From assembly GCF_003718735.1 (NCBI RefSeq), contig NZ_CP033460.1:1612001-1676000 (forward strand): a stretch of 64,000 nucleotides of DNA, written 5' to 3'. This document shows, piece after piece, positions 17,454 through 26,280 of this stretch (the first letter of the stretch is position 1; every line of letters starts with the position of its first letter). The notes beneath the pieces are model-generated. The model was given only the letters and a program-made list of their open reading frames with translations. It was not told the origin of the DNA and ran no database searches. The stretch comes from Staphylococcus debuckii (GTDB taxonomy: Bacteria; Bacillota; Bacilli; Staphylococcales; Staphylococcaceae). Position numbers and translations under genes: made by a program.

Positions 17454-18399
17454 AGATAACGCCCTCTTCGCTCATTTGAGTTAATACTTTACTTAATTTC
17501 ATAAAATGTTTCGGCATTGTATAATCATGTTTGAAAAAATACTGTATATCTGACTGATACATTGTTTCATAAGCGAGTTCGCGATTGCCGTATTGATTTG
17601 TAACTAAACGCTGATTTGAGATTAACGCGATGGATTGTTGGGCTTCCTGCGGTGTGATACCCATTTCTAATAATCTTAATAATGCGCCTTCGCAATCATT
17701 AGAATGTAAGGTGGATAAAACTAAGTGGCCGCTCAAAGCAGCATGTATTACACATTTAGCTATTTGAGCATCTCTGATTTCACCAATAAGAATGATATCG
17801 GGATCGCAACGTAAGATGGCTTTGAAAGAACTCTCATAATTAATGCCTGCCTTTTCATTAACTGATATTTGAGTGATACCAGTAATTCTTTTTTCCACAG
17901 GATCTTCGACGGTTATAATATTTAAATTCAAATGTTCTTGTGCAAAAGCAACCATTTCATACATCATAGTGCTTTTACCTGAACCAGTTGGTCCCGTAAA
18001 AAGTATGAGCCCTTGTTTCTTATTCATAAGATGATAGAAATTTTTAGGTCCTGCCATTTTTGAATCTTGGGAATAATACTGTGGTGAAAGACGTATTACA
18101 CAGCTTTCCATACCTAAAGAAAGCGGTAGAGTCGATATCCGCAAATTATACAAAGTTTGATGCTTAAAAGTTGTTTGTCCACTTTGAGCTTGATGATAAT
18201 TTGAAACATCGAGTCCTGCTTGAAATTTCATAAAGGTAAGCAATTTTGAATAATTTAGAATCTCAATTTTATCGTAATTAATCAAATCATCATTAACTCT
18301 GAATTTAATCGAGACTTCCTTTTCAAGCGGTATAAAATGAATATCTGATACGTTCTTAGCAATTGCATCCTTCAAAATTTGGTCTAAAAGTTTTTTCAT
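17425..18399 (-). CDS. comGA: Competence traffic ATPase ComGA
   Basis: ComGA is the GspE/PilB-type ATPase that powers pseudopilus assembly. The 324-residue protein has Walker A GPTGSGKSTMMYEMV (about residue 135), the Asp box with TVEDPVEKRITGITQ, Walker B DPDIILIGEIRDAQI (about 203) and the His box HAALSGHLVLSTLHSND. It lacks the long N-terminal domain of PilB, as is normal for ComGA. It is the first comG gene. Its Shine-Dalgarno GGAGGTG lies inside the 3' arm of the hairpin at 18407-18436, which could hide it from ribosomes. Confidence 0.95.
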   Translation of the reverse strand: MKKLLDQILKDAIAKNVSDIHFIPLEKEVSIKFRVNDDLINYDKIEILNYSKLLTFMKFQAGLDVSNYHQAQSGQTTFKHQTLYNLRISTLPLSLGMESCVIRLSPQYYSQDSKMAGPKNFYHLMNKKQGLILFTGPTGSGKSTMMYEMVAFAQEHLNLNIITVEDPVEKRITGITQISVNEKAGINYESSFKAILRCDPDIILIGEIRDAQIAKCVIHAALSGHLVLSTLHSNDCEGALLRLLEMGITPQEAQQSIALISNQRLVTNQYGNRELAYETMYQSDIQYFFKHDYTMPKHFMKLSKVLTQMSEEGVICEEILERYT

Positions 18400-18406
18400 A
18401 AAAAAT

Positions 18407-18436
18407 CACCTCCTACAATAATAAACGTAGAAGGTG
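18407..18436 (-). promoter_or_regulatory. Hairpin enclosing the comGA Shine-Dalgarno sequence
   Basis: On the minus strand CACCTTCTAC pairs with GTAGGAGGTG (10 bp, one U-G pair) around a 10-nt loop. The 3' arm contains the whole Shine-Dalgarno GGAGGTG. ATTTTTT and then the comGA ATG follow. It could work as a translational lock or as a terminator overlapping the ribosome binding site. The comEA leader at 61535-61567 has the same design, and both loops contain or adjoin CGTTTAT. Confidence 0.7.
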
Positions 18437-18440
18437 AGGG

Positions 18441-18471
18441 AATTTCTTTTAATTTATGAAATTTCTTTTAA
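18441..18471 (-). repeat. Direct repeat upstream of comGA
   Basis: TTAAAAGAAATT occurs twice on the minus strand (18471-18460 and 18452-18441), 19 nt apart, between the end of the preceding gene and the comGA leader hairpin. Spacing near two helical turns would suit a dimeric activator or promoter-recognition element. ComK and SigH control this operon in related bacteria, but I cannot match either site with confidence. Confidence 0.45.
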
Positions 18472-19091
18472 CCATGAAGATATGGATTTAATTGTTCATC
18501 GTTGACAGTCGTTGAAGAACCGTGCCCTGGATATAACGGTAAGTCGCCTTCAATTTCAAAAATTTTATCTTGAATTGAATCGACTAAAGTCTCATAATCA
18601 CCGCGGTATAAATCAGTTCGACCTATGCCGTTGTTGAATAATGTGTCTCCTACGACTGCGAAATCGTTAAATACATAAGTTAAACTGCCAGGTGAATGTC
18701 CTGGTGTATGAAATACTTGTACCTCGAAACCGCCAATATTGTGAGCACCCTCATCTAATGATTGAGGCGTCGCTGAACTCTTAACAGGTTCTAAACCATA
18801 TTGCTGAAATTTTGATGACCCATTTTTACTGCTGTCAGTTAAGAAATCAAATTCCTCTTCATGCAAATATACAGGAACATCATATTCGTTTAATACGTCG
18901 TCTAAAGCACCAATATGGTCAAAATGGGCATGTGTTAAAATAATTGCTTTTAAGGGTTTATCGATTGATTTAAGCTTGTTTATGATTTTTTCTCCATCAC
19001 TAGATGGATCTACTAGTAATAAACTATTTTCATCCTCAATAAAGTAAGTATTGGTATCAGCAATACCAAGTGTCAAAGATGAAATATTCAT
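18468..19091 (-). CDS. MBL-fold metallo-hydrolase, glyoxalase II-like (YqgX type)
   Basis: This 207-residue cytosolic protein has the metallo-beta-lactamase fold. The metal-binding motif is THAHFDHIGALDDV near residue 53, FHTPGHSPGSLTY near 129, VVGDTLF near 146, and LYPGHGSST near the end. It is close to hydroxyacylglutathione hydrolase, but staphylococci lack glutathione and use bacillithiol, so the true thioester substrate is open. It overlaps the start of its upstream neighbour by one nucleotide and is the last gene of a block with glcK. Confidence 0.88.
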   Translation of the reverse strand: MNISSLTLGIADTNTYFIEDENSLLLVDPSSDGEKIINKLKSIDKPLKAIILTHAHFDHIGALDDVLNEYDVPVYLHEEEFDFLTDSSKNGSSKFQQYGLEPVKSSATPQSLDEGAHNIGGFEVQVFHTPGHSPGSLTYVFNDFAVVGDTLFNNGIGRTDLYRGDYETLVDSIQDKIFEIEGDLPLYPGHGSSTTVNDEQLNPYLHG

Positions 19092-19420
19092 TATTGATCA
19101 CCACTCATTTTGTCTAATTGTTTTTGAACAGATACCAATTTGTCGTTCATTTTGCGAGATTTATCACGACGGTCATCTATTCTTATATTAGTACATACCC
19201 TTTCTAATCCTTTATCAAAAGGTAATTCATGAATAGCTTGAACAACTTTAAATAAATCTTCTAAATCACCTTCAATTAACGTATTCATTGGTGTTAATTG
19301 ATAATCAATCAAGCCTTGTTCCTTAAATTCTTTTAGCTTAGTTTGAATCTCAGCGATATATTTACTGACGCTAGGTCCTTCTGTTCCAACAGGAATCACT
19401 ACTACATCTACTATTGCCAT
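19091..19420 (-). CDS. Thiamine-binding protein of the MTH1187/YkoF-like family (YqgV)
   Basis: This 109-residue protein belongs to the DUF77/MTH1187 family: AIVDVVVIPVGTEGPSVSKYIAE at the N-terminus and YQLTPMNTLIEGDLEDLFKVVQAIHE in the middle. Members form ferredoxin-like tetramers, and some bind thiamine. Its role in Firmicutes is not settled. It lies between glcK and the MBL hydrolase with overlapping stop and start codons, so it is certainly part of the same transcript. A good GAGGAGAG precedes the ATG. Confidence 0.85.
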   Translation of the reverse strand: MAIVDVVVIPVGTEGPSVSKYIAEIQTKLKEFKEQGLIDYQLTPMNTLIEGDLEDLFKVVQAIHELPFDKGLERVCTNIRIDDRRDKSRKMNDKLVSVQKQLDKMSGDQ

Positions 19421-20406
19421 TATTCAACTCTCTCCTCATCTATAACATAAGTTTTAATTAAACCAGCTGCACCTGCAATACCTGCATCGTTGCCTAGTTG
19501 AGCTTTAACTATTTCAGTTCCGTTTTGAGCTGGAGTAAATGTCAAATTACGATACTCTGTTTTAATATTCTCTATTAAAATATCGCCTGCTTCAGACATG
19601 CCGCCACCCAAAATAATATATTTCGGATTACTCATTACACTGATAATACTGCAAGCATATGCAATATAGTTGGCCACTCTTTCTGTTATGAACAAACAGA
19701 ATAAATCTCCTTTTTTAGAAGCGTCAAAAACATCTTTTGCAGTTACACGATCTTCTTTAATAAGTTCTAAAATAGAAGATTTAATTGTTAATTTAGGATG
19801 GTAAAATTTGACCAAATTAACTACACCAGTGGCTGAAGCAACTGTTTCTAAACAACCGTATTTTCCGCAATTACAGGCAAATCTTTGATCGAAATCTACT
19901 CTGAAATGACCGATTTCTGCACCAGAACCATTATGGCCATGGACAAGTTTACCATTAGAAATAATGCCGCCGCCTACTCCTGTACCTAAAGTTATAGCTA
20001 CAACATCATCCGCGTCATGACCTGCGCCTTTGTGTTTTTCACCTAAAGCTGCTGCATTAGCATCATTATCTACAAATACTGGAAAGCTGACATATTGAGA
20101 AAAAATTTCTCTAATATTCACATCGCCAGGCCAGTTTAGGTTGACTGCCCCATGAACTACTCCCGTTTCAAAATCAACAGGTCCAGGGACGCCCATGCCT
20201 AATCCTATTACATCTTCTAATTTAAGATTGAGTTCAGTCAATTTTTGTACAAAAGCACTATAGACCGATTTAAGCAAAACTACTCCTGTTGGGTCACTAA
20301 TATCTGTTTGTATTGACCACTTCGCCAGTCTATCTAGATGTTTATCAAAAATACCTAACTTACATGTTGTACCGCCAACATCAGCTGCCAATATTAAATT
20401 TTTCAT
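19420..20406 (-). CDS. glcK: Glucokinase, ROK family
   Basis: The enzyme phosphorylates intracellular glucose, released from disaccharides or imported without PTS, to glucose 6-phosphate. The 328-residue protein has the phosphate-binding motif [15 protein letters not shown] at the N-terminus, [12 protein letters not shown] near residue 112, [15 protein letters not shown] near 137 and the ROK zinc motif [11 protein letters not shown] near 178. The start codon overlaps the yqgQ stop (TAATG). Typical length for Firmicutes ROK glucokinase. Confidence 0.95.
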   Translation of the reverse strand: MKNLILAADVGGTTCKLGIFDKHLDRLAKWSIQTDISDPTGVVLLKSVYSAFVQKLTELNLKLEDVIGLGMGVPGPVDFETGVVHGAVNLNWPGDVNIREIFSQYVSFPVFVDNDANAAALGEKHKGAGHDADDVVAITLGTGVGGGIISNGKLVHGHNGSGAEIGHFRVDFDQRFACNCGKYGCLETVASATGVVNLVKFYHPKLTIKSSILELIKEDRVTAKDVFDASKKGDLFCLFITERVANYIAYACSIISVMSNPKYIILGGGMSEAGDILIENIKTEYRNLTFTPAQNGTEIVKAQLGNDAGIAGAAGLIKTYVIDEERVE

Positions 20407-20612
20407 TACTTACTCATCCTTCTTTGATTGATAATTAGAATACACTTAATAAATGTGTCTTTGGAAATGAGTTGATATTCATGAAGCTCCCTAATCTCTT
20501 GTTCCATCATTTCTAGCATATCTTGCTTATCCTTAAAATAGATAATAAAACCGAATTGCTTTAATAATTGCTGCACATCATAAAAACTATTTATCTGTTG
20601 ATTCATTGTCAT
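20406..20612 (-). CDS. yqgQ: YqgQ family small protein (DUF910)
   Basis: This protein of 68 residues (from [17 protein letters not shown]) belongs to the small YqgQ family found beside glucokinase in Firmicutes. It shows [37 protein letters not shown], a three-helix arrangement, and has no known function. I start at ATG 20612, inside the 3' end of the rhomboid gene (26-nt overlap), because an earlier start would lengthen the protein beyond the family. Translational coupling on both sides is likely. Confidence 0.85.
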   Translation of the reverse strand: MTMNQQINSFYDVQQLLKQFGFIIYFKDKQDMLEMMEQEIRELHEYQLISKDTFIKCILIINQRRMSK

Positions 20613-22047
20613 TCGCCAACTCTTCTTTAAGATATTTATATTTTTCATTATGTGGATGATTGCTATAAGCGATTTTAATATACTTCAAAGCAGATTTTTT
20701 ATCGCCTAATGAACGATTTGCAATTGCTAATTCATAATTCAAAATTCCAGATTCAGGATAATATTTAAGTCCGCGTTCCCATGTGGAAATGCCTTCTGCT
20801 TTAGAATCTTTAGTTGCTTTAATCAGGCCGCTTAAATAATATGTCTCATCATCTTCATAACCTTTATTTATAGTGTGTTCTACAAGTTGCGATGCTTTAT
20901 TATAATTCCCTTCATTCATTTCATCTCTTATTAACTTATCATAAATATTATCTTCTTTGATAGTTAAAGTTCTTATAAGTAGGAGAATTGTCAATAACAC
21001 CATTATCCCGAGTGAGATCCAAAAATATTTGCGATTCACTTTATAATAATAACCTATAAATGTAATTAAGATTCCACCGATAAAACCGCCGATATGGGCG
21101 AAGATATTCACATTAGAAATAAATAACGAAACTAGTGTCAAAAGCAAAAGCACACCAATCAGTTGAAATAATGTTTTACGATCGTATTGTTTGCCGATGA
21201 ACATCATAGCAAATAGTGAACCAATCAAACCGAAGATTGCGCCGCTCGCACCAACTGAGATAGAAGCGCTATCTATAGCAAGTGAAACAAGGTTTCCAAA
21301 TATTCCCGAAATCAAATAGATGCCCAGCATTCGCCAATGACCAACGATTGCTTCTACAAGCTTACCAAAAATAAATAATGAGAGCATATTCATCAGTATA
21401 TGTTCAAAATTAAAGTGTAGAAACATCGAAGTAATTAATCTGTACCATTCACCGTGCACCACATTAAAATGAACTAATCCGCCTACATCAATCATCCGGT
21501 TATCCGAGAATATATTGAGGATTAGAAACATATAAAGCCAAATTATCACATTTAAAGCAATTAATCCGTATGTTACAGGAGCAAATTTCATCATGTATTT
21601 TTCTAATGGATTATTACTTTGTACTCTTTTTTTATAATAAAGTGAAGTTTTATCGTTATTTTGTGAGTAAAGACGAATAAGAAGAGGATTGGGAAATATC
21701 TTGTTTAAATCTTTCATATTTCTAATCACATTGAACTTCATTTTAATCGGATGTACTTCGTTAAGATTTTCATATGTAAAAATCTTTTCAGTCAAATAGT
21801 AAAAATCAACCTCTTTGATTTTAAAACCCGTAAATTCTGATATTTCTTTTTCGTGCTCTTGGACACGACTCTTATCAAAACGAATTTCTTGAGAACTATT
21901 GACATCTGTTTTAAAAATAACAATTTTATGTTTTCTTTTATTGCTTAACCATATTTCTGAGTCTTCCTTATTTCTGTATGCAATTTCGTAGTTCAAATAT
22001 CGAATCCAATAATAAATTAATTTCCAAAATTGTTTTTCTATTCTCAT
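20587..22047 (-). CDS. Rhomboid family intramembrane serine protease with C-terminal TPR (YqgP type)
   Basis: The 486-residue protein has a soluble N-terminal domain (about 1-150), a six-helix rhomboid core (about 155-350) and a C-terminal TPR-like region (about 385-480, NYNKASQLVEHTINKGYEDDE...). The core holds HFNFEHILMNMLSLFIFG, the catalytic serine in SVGASGAIFGLIGSLFAM and the catalytic histidine in NIFAHIGGFIGG. Rhomboids cleave membrane proteins inside the bilayer; Bacillus YqgP takes part in magnesium transporter turnover. GGAGG lies 4 nt before the ATG. Confidence 0.93.
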   Translation of the reverse strand: MRIEKQFWKLIYYWIRYLNYEIAYRNKEDSEIWLSNKRKHKIVIFKTDVNSSQEIRFDKSRVQEHEKEISEFTGFKIKEVDFYYLTEKIFTYENLNEVHPIKMKFNVIRNMKDLNKIFPNPLLIRLYSQNNDKTSLYYKKRVQSNNPLEKYMMKFAPVTYGLIALNVIIWLYMFLILNIFSDNRMIDVGGLVHFNVVHGEWYRLITSMFLHFNFEHILMNMLSLFIFGKLVEAIVGHWRMLGIYLISGIFGNLVSLAIDSASISVGASGAIFGLIGSLFAMMFIGKQYDRKTLFQLIGVLLLLTLVSLFISNVNIFAHIGGFIGGILITFIGYYYKVNRKYFWISLGIMVLLTILLLIRTLTIKEDNIYDKLIRDEMNEGNYNKASQLVEHTINKGYEDDETYYLSGLIKATKDSKAEGISTWERGLKYYPESGILNYELAIANRSLGDKKSALKYIKIAYSNHPHNEKYKYLKEELANDNESTDK

Positions 22048-22063
22048 GAGGCCTCCAAATAAT

Positions 22064-22606
22064 TTACTTTGTTTTAGCGATAATTAAGCGTTCAACTTTT
22101 TCATCATGACTTTCAGTAGTGAAATCATTATTCACTTGAATATCATAAATCAAGCTAATAGTAGCTGCGCTATGTTGACTTAAAAATTTATCAAAATAGC
22201 CGCCGCCATAACCAATTCGGTAACCATAATTATTAAAAACTACACCTGGTACTATTATTAGATCTAATTGATCTGTTTTTTCAGTGGGTGCATTCACATA
22301 TTTAATACCTTTTTCATCTACTGCTAATGTTGATAAATCTGTTAGACGCTGAAAAGTCATTTTCTTAGTAGAGTATTCAGTAGCAGGAACGAAAGCTTGT
22401 TTATTTTGTTTAATAATTTCTTTAATAATTGGATAAGTATTCACTTCGTGATCCATTGCTAAGACAATACCTATTTTTTGAGCATTTTTATACTCTTCTG
22501 TCGAAAAGAGTTGTTCAGCCAGCCACTGATCGGCTTTATCTTTTACACTCTTATCTATATTTTTCATGTGTTTCAAGGTTTCTTTTCGAAAATCAGACTT
22601 CTTCAT
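22064..22606 (-). CDS. 5-formyltetrahydrofolate cyclo-ligase
   Basis: The enzyme (MTHFS, YqgN type) converts 5-formyl-THF to 5,10-methenyl-THF with ATP and returns the storage form to the folate pool. The 180-residue protein begins KKSDFRKETLKHMKNID and contains the signature DLIIVPGVVFNNYGYRIGYGGGYFDKFL near residues 114-142. It is the first gene upstream of the rhomboid gene (16-nt gap). It complements the glycine cleavage operon, which also makes one-carbon folates, though they are not adjacent. Confidence 0.93.
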   Translation of the reverse strand: MKKSDFRKETLKHMKNIDKSVKDKADQWLAEQLFSTEEYKNAQKIGIVLAMDHEVNTYPIIKEIIKQNKQAFVPATEYSTKKMTFQRLTDLSTLAVDEKGIKYVNAPTEKTDQLDLIIVPGVVFNNYGYRIGYGGGYFDKFLSQHSAATISLIYDIQVNNDFTTESHDEKVERLIIAKTK

Positions 22607-22732
22607 AATACCCCTACTTTAATTAATAATTTGATATATATATTATAACGTTTCTCAGATTAAGTGTCATTAAAGTTAAAATAGAAAACTTCTCTAGTTA
22701 TTAAAGCGTTTGATTGCTGCTCATATAAAAAA

Positions 22733-22776
22733 CTCCCTATAAAGTTTTCACTGTTTAAGTGTTTGCTTTATAGGGA
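22733..22776 (-). terminator. Terminator of pbp3
   Basis: Perfect 12-bp arms CTCCCTATAAAG and CTTTATAGGGAG enclose a 20-nt loop that itself has a 4-bp CACT/AGTG stem. On the minus strand it is followed by TTTTTT and lies 31 nt after the pbp3 stop. Confidence 0.88.
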
Positions 22777-22807
22777 GTATCTCATTTACGCTTTCATTGT
22801 ATATAGC

Positions 22808-24853
22808 TTATTTTTTATCTTTAAAATAATAATTGATAACATCTCTACCAAGGTCTCCACCTTGCAACCAAGGTTCTGGAACAGGTTGGTTAGTATAAAC
22901 TATAGAGAATGAAAGTTGAGGGTCATCTTTAGGAGCATAACCAATATATGTTGAATTAACTCTTGGCTCTCCATTTTGAAATACCTCTGCGGTACCTGTT
23001 TTACCAGCTGAAGGAACTACGGTATTATGGAAACTTTGATATCCGGTACCTGGGACTTTATTGAATGCCATATCGAATCCGCCTTGAACTTCCTTAATTT
23101 GGTCAGGCGTGTTATTAACTCTATTTAATACATTGCCTTTTATTTTATGTTTCACAGGTCCTAAATTATCTTTATTTGTTGCTTTTCTGATTTCTAAACC
23201 GACATGCGGTTGAATACGATAACCATTGTTAGCAATTGTTGATACATATTGAGAAAGTTGGAGCGGTGAATAGGTATCGTATTGTCCTATTGCTAAATCT
23301 AAATAATTACCGCTATTTGTATCTAGTTTTTCAATTTGTCCAGCTACTTCATTTGGTAAATCAATGCCAGTTTTAACACCTAATCCGACTTGATTTAAAC
23401 CTTTTCTCAATTTTTGACCTGCATCCGCAATATTATTTGGAAGTGGCATATTATAATGATATGGATCTTTCGCTAATTTTAAAGCAGTTTTAAACATGTA
23501 AACGTTTGATGAATGCATTAACGCTTCTTTATCATTGATTCTTACTTTGCCGTCTTGGTTGAAGTAAGAGCGTTTAGTAAGACCGCCTTGGAAATGTAAC
23601 GGCTCATCGACCATTTCTTCTCCAACATGGATTGCCCCATTTTGATAACCTGCAAGTAAAGTTCCGCCTTTTACAGATGAACCCACTGTATATTGGGATG
23701 TGAAGTTACCAATATCATAATCAGTCATTTCACCGTTTGGCTTAATCTTTTTACCTGCCATAGCAAGTACATCGCCATTCTTCGGATCTTGAACTACAAT
23801 CATAGCTGTATCCATATTTTTAGCGCCTTCGCTACGTAATTTATTAATTTGTTTTTCTAGTGCATCTTCAACTTTTTTCTGTAAATCAACATCAATTGAT
23901 AATACTAAGTCATCACCACGGGAACCAGGGTTTATAACTTCTGTATTTGTAATTGCGCCTGATTTATCTGTTGTATATTTCATTTCTTTTTTCTTTCCTC
24001 GTAATATGCTCTCATATTGATATTCGAGGTAAGATTTTCCTACGCGGTCGTTTCTTGAATAGCCTTTTGATAAATAGTAATCAGTTAATTCTTTAGGAAT
24101 TCCTTCTTCGGTTGTGGATACATCACCGAATAATCCTCTTAACAAATCACCATATGGATATTTTCGATCCCAATCCATAGATGTATTAATACCTGGTAAT
24201 TTTGATAATTGTTGAGAAACTGCAGCATATTCTTTTTCAGTTACACCTTTGTTTTTAATAGTTTGCGGGTTTAATGTTGAACCGGCCATCATTTCTCTGT
24301 AGATTGCTAATACTTGCAAATCTTTTTTAGTTAATTGTTTAAGTTGTTTTTCTTTAATCTTGTTGTGTAGTTCTTCGTCATACTGTTCTTGAGAAATATC
24401 ACCATCATTTAACATTTTTTCTTCTTTTTTCATCATATTTGCTGCTTTATTAGGATGTAATTGAATCCAAAAATCTTGTTCATCTCGCTTAGTTATATGA
24501 TCAGTATCCATTTTGATAAGTTTTGATAAACGTTTTGCTGTATCTAAGATTTCTTTCTGTGAAGTTTTGCGGCCTCTTGTATATGTAATAGACTTTTTAG
24601 AAGCATTATCAACCAAAATTTTACCATTTCTATCCAGAATTCTTCCTCTTGGTACTGATTCATTGACAGTAATATTTTCATCATTTTTAATGAGTTGCTT
24701 ATAATGAGAACCTTGTGCAATTTGTAAGTAACCTAACCGTAAAACAATGATTACAAATACTATGACAACTAGACCAAAGAAGAAACTGATTCTTTTATCC
24801 ATCAGACTTCTAGTTTTTTCATCGTTTGATTTTTCTTTTAACCTTTTTAACAA
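22808..24853 (-). CDS. pbp3: Class B penicillin-binding protein, PBP3
   Basis: A class B transpeptidase that cross-links peptidoglycan. It has a membrane anchor at about residues 25-47 (FFFGLVVIVFVIIVLRLGYL), a dimerisation/pedestal domain with VPRGRILDRNG near 70, and a C-terminal transpeptidase domain. The catalytic motifs are SSVKG (SxxK), HSSNVYM (SxN) and GKTGTAEV (KTG). The 681-residue length and N-terminus MLKRLKEKSND agree with S. aureus PBP3. The start is TTG at 24853, with GAGGTAGG close upstream. It is a lone gene with its own terminator. Confidence 0.95.
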   Translation of the reverse strand: MLKRLKEKSNDEKTRSLMDKRISFFFGLVVIVFVIIVLRLGYLQIAQGSHYKQLIKNDENITVNESVPRGRILDRNGKILVDNASKKSITYTRGRKTSQKEILDTAKRLSKLIKMDTDHITKRDEQDFWIQLHPNKAANMMKKEEKMLNDGDISQEQYDEELHNKIKEKQLKQLTKKDLQVLAIYREMMAGSTLNPQTIKNKGVTEKEYAAVSQQLSKLPGINTSMDWDRKYPYGDLLRGLFGDVSTTEEGIPKELTDYYLSKGYSRNDRVGKSYLEYQYESILRGKKKEMKYTTDKSGAITNTEVINPGSRGDDLVLSIDVDLQKKVEDALEKQINKLRSEGAKNMDTAMIVVQDPKNGDVLAMAGKKIKPNGEMTDYDIGNFTSQYTVGSSVKGGTLLAGYQNGAIHVGEEMVDEPLHFQGGLTKRSYFNQDGKVRINDKEALMHSSNVYMFKTALKLAKDPYHYNMPLPNNIADAGQKLRKGLNQVGLGVKTGIDLPNEVAGQIEKLDTNSGNYLDLAIGQYDTYSPLQLSQYVSTIANNGYRIQPHVGLEIRKATNKDNLGPVKHKIKGNVLNRVNNTPDQIKEVQGGFDMAFNKVPGTGYQSFHNTVVPSAGKTGTAEVFQNGEPRVNSTYIGYAPKDDPQLSFSIVYTNQPVPEPWLQGGDLGRDVINYYFKDKK

Positions 24854-24994
24854 AACAACCTACCTCAATTCAACAGTTCTCTAAACAAATGATATATGAA
24901 AACGAAACTTTTTTCTATGATTTGTATTGAATTCCTGTCATAAATTTGTAATTGTGCGTTAAACTGAACGTTATGTAAAATATTGTAAAAGAAA

Positions 24995-25023
24995 AACAGT
25001 AACCGGAATAACCGATTACTGTT
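24995..25023 (-). terminator. Terminator of sodA
   Basis: Arms AACAGTAATCGG and CCGGTTACTGTT around ATTATT on the minus strand, with one mismatch, followed by TTTTTCTTTT. It lies about 36 nt after the sodA stop. Confidence 0.85.
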
Positions 25024-25058
25024 TGTGTAGATACTAGTTTAATTGGTATAACCTAGTA

Positions 25059-25664
25059 TTATTTTGTTGCAGCTTCATAAAGTTCGTCAACTTTATTCCA
25101 GTTAACAACATTCCAGAATGCATCAATATAATCTGGACGTTTATTTTGATATTTAAGGTAATAAGCATGTTCCCAAACATCTAAGCCTAAAATAGGAGTT
25201 TTGCCTTCTGTAATAGGATTGTCTTGGTTAGGAGTAGAAACGATTTCTAATTTACCGTTTTTATCTACAACTAGCCATGCCCAACCTGAACCAAATTGTC
25301 CAGCAGCTTTTTTAGCAAATTCATCTTTGAATTTATCTAATGAACCCCATTCTTCTTTAATTTTATCAATTACAGTACCTTTTTCTTCAGAATTAGGTGT
25401 AAGAAGTTGCCAGAATAATGAATGGTTTAAGTGTCCCCCACCATTATTACGAACTGCAGTTTGGATGTCTGATGGTACGCTGTCTAAATTAGCAACGATT
25501 TCTTCGATTGATTTGTTTTCTAAATCAGTACCTTCGATTGCTGCATTTAATTTTGTTACATAAGTGTTATGGTGTTTGTCATGATGGATTTCCATTGTTT
25601 CTTTGTCGATATATGGTTCCAATGCATCAAACTCGTATGGTAAATTTGGTAATTCAAAAGCCAT
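25059..25664 (-). CDS. sodA: Superoxide dismutase, Mn type
   Basis: This cytosolic dimer converts superoxide to hydrogen peroxide and oxygen. The 201-residue protein has metal ligands in [12 protein letters not shown] (His27), NHSLFWQLL (His81) and [12 protein letters not shown] (Asp162 and His166). The residues before the aspartate ligand are Gly160-Leu161, the pair I recall for Mn-specific S. aureus SodA; the cambialistic SodM differs at these positions. AGGAGG precedes the ATG. The gene stands alone between a promoter (25698-25726) and a terminator. Confidence 0.96.
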   Translation of the reverse strand: MAFELPNLPYEFDALEPYIDKETMEIHHDKHHNTYVTKLNAAIEGTDLENKSIEEIVANLDSVPSDIQTAVRNNGGGHLNHSLFWQLLTPNSEEKGTVIDKIKEEWGSLDKFKDEFAKKAAGQFGSGWAWLVVDKNGKLEIVSTPNQDNPITEGKTPILGLDVWEHAYYLKYQNKRPDYIDAFWNVVNWNKVDELYEAATK

Positions 25665-25697
25665 AAATAATCATCCTCCTAATTTGTTTTCATCTTA

Positions 25698-25726
25698 ACT
25701 ATATCAAGTCATGAGAGAGCTTACAA
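25698..25726 (-). promoter_or_regulatory. Predicted SigA promoter of sodA
   Basis: On the minus strand TTGTAA (25721-25726) and TATAGT (25698-25703) are spaced by 17 nt. The -10 box ends 33 nt before the sodA start codon. An alternative TATAAT further upstream lacks a matching -35 box. Confidence 0.5.
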
Positions 25727-25813
25727 TTTTAATGCTTATATTATAAGTTCATCAAGACTTTATTATCTCCACCTAATATTTATCACTTTATAGAGAGTTT
25801 TAAACATAAAAAA

Positions 25814-25846
25814 ACAAATTCCGAACTAGTGTCGTTCAGAATTTGT
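25814..25846 (-). terminator. Terminator of the zinc transporter-zur operon
   Basis: Minus-strand arms ACAAATTCTGAAC and GTTCGGAATTTGT, with one mismatch, around ACACTA, followed by TTTTTTT. It lies 22 nt after the zur stop codon. Confidence 0.88.
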
Positions 25847-25867
25847 TGAGATGCGGCTATGAAATTA

Positions 25868-26275
25868 TTATTGGCAGTTTTCGCAAATGCCATATACTTC
25901 TAATTTATGAGTGTGTATTAAAACTCCTGGCAATTGTGCTTGAATTGCTTCCATCGGACAATGATCAATAATTTTAGTTTCTCCACATACTTCACAAATA
26001 AAGTGGTGGTGGTGATGATGCGCACATGCAATACGGAATTTCATTTCGCCATCTAATTCTGTATTTTCAATAATTCCAAGATCTTTAAATAAATAAAGAT
26101 TTCTATAAATTGTATCAAACGAAATACCTGGAAATTTTGAGTCCATACGTTGTTGAATGGCTTTCGCACTGATATATTTATCTTCATTTACAAATATATC
26201 AATAATCATTTTTCGTTTATCTGTATATTTATGACCTTCGTCTTTTAAAATTTTAATAGCGTCAGTCGTATTCAT
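25868..26275 (-). CDS. zur: Zinc uptake regulator Zur, Fur family
   Basis: Zur represses zinc uptake when zinc is abundant. The 135-residue protein has the winged helix [28 protein letters not shown] and the DNA-recognition segment [24 protein letters not shown]. The metal sites are [15 protein letters not shown] (first CxxC, about residue 95) and YGICENCQ (second CxxC, at the end). The His-rich stretch is a known staphylococcal Zur feature. It is the last gene of the three-gene operon and starts 5 nt after the permease gene on the minus strand, so it is probably autoregulated by the Zur box at 27939-27960. Confidence 0.94.
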   Translation of the reverse strand: MNTTDAIKILKDEGHKYTDKRKMIIDIFVNEDKYISAKAIQQRMDSKFPGISFDTIYRNLYLFKDLGIIENTELDGEMKFRIACAHHHHHHFICEVCGETKIIDHCPMEAIQAQLPGVLIHTHKLEVYGICENCQ

Positions 26276-26280
26276 ACTAA

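Noticed and set aside
22607..22807. Search for rpmG (ribosomal protein L33), which I recall near pbp3 in S. aureus
   Set aside because: No CxxC-containing 49-codon frame on either strand. The space holds only the pbp3 terminator and AT-rich sequence.
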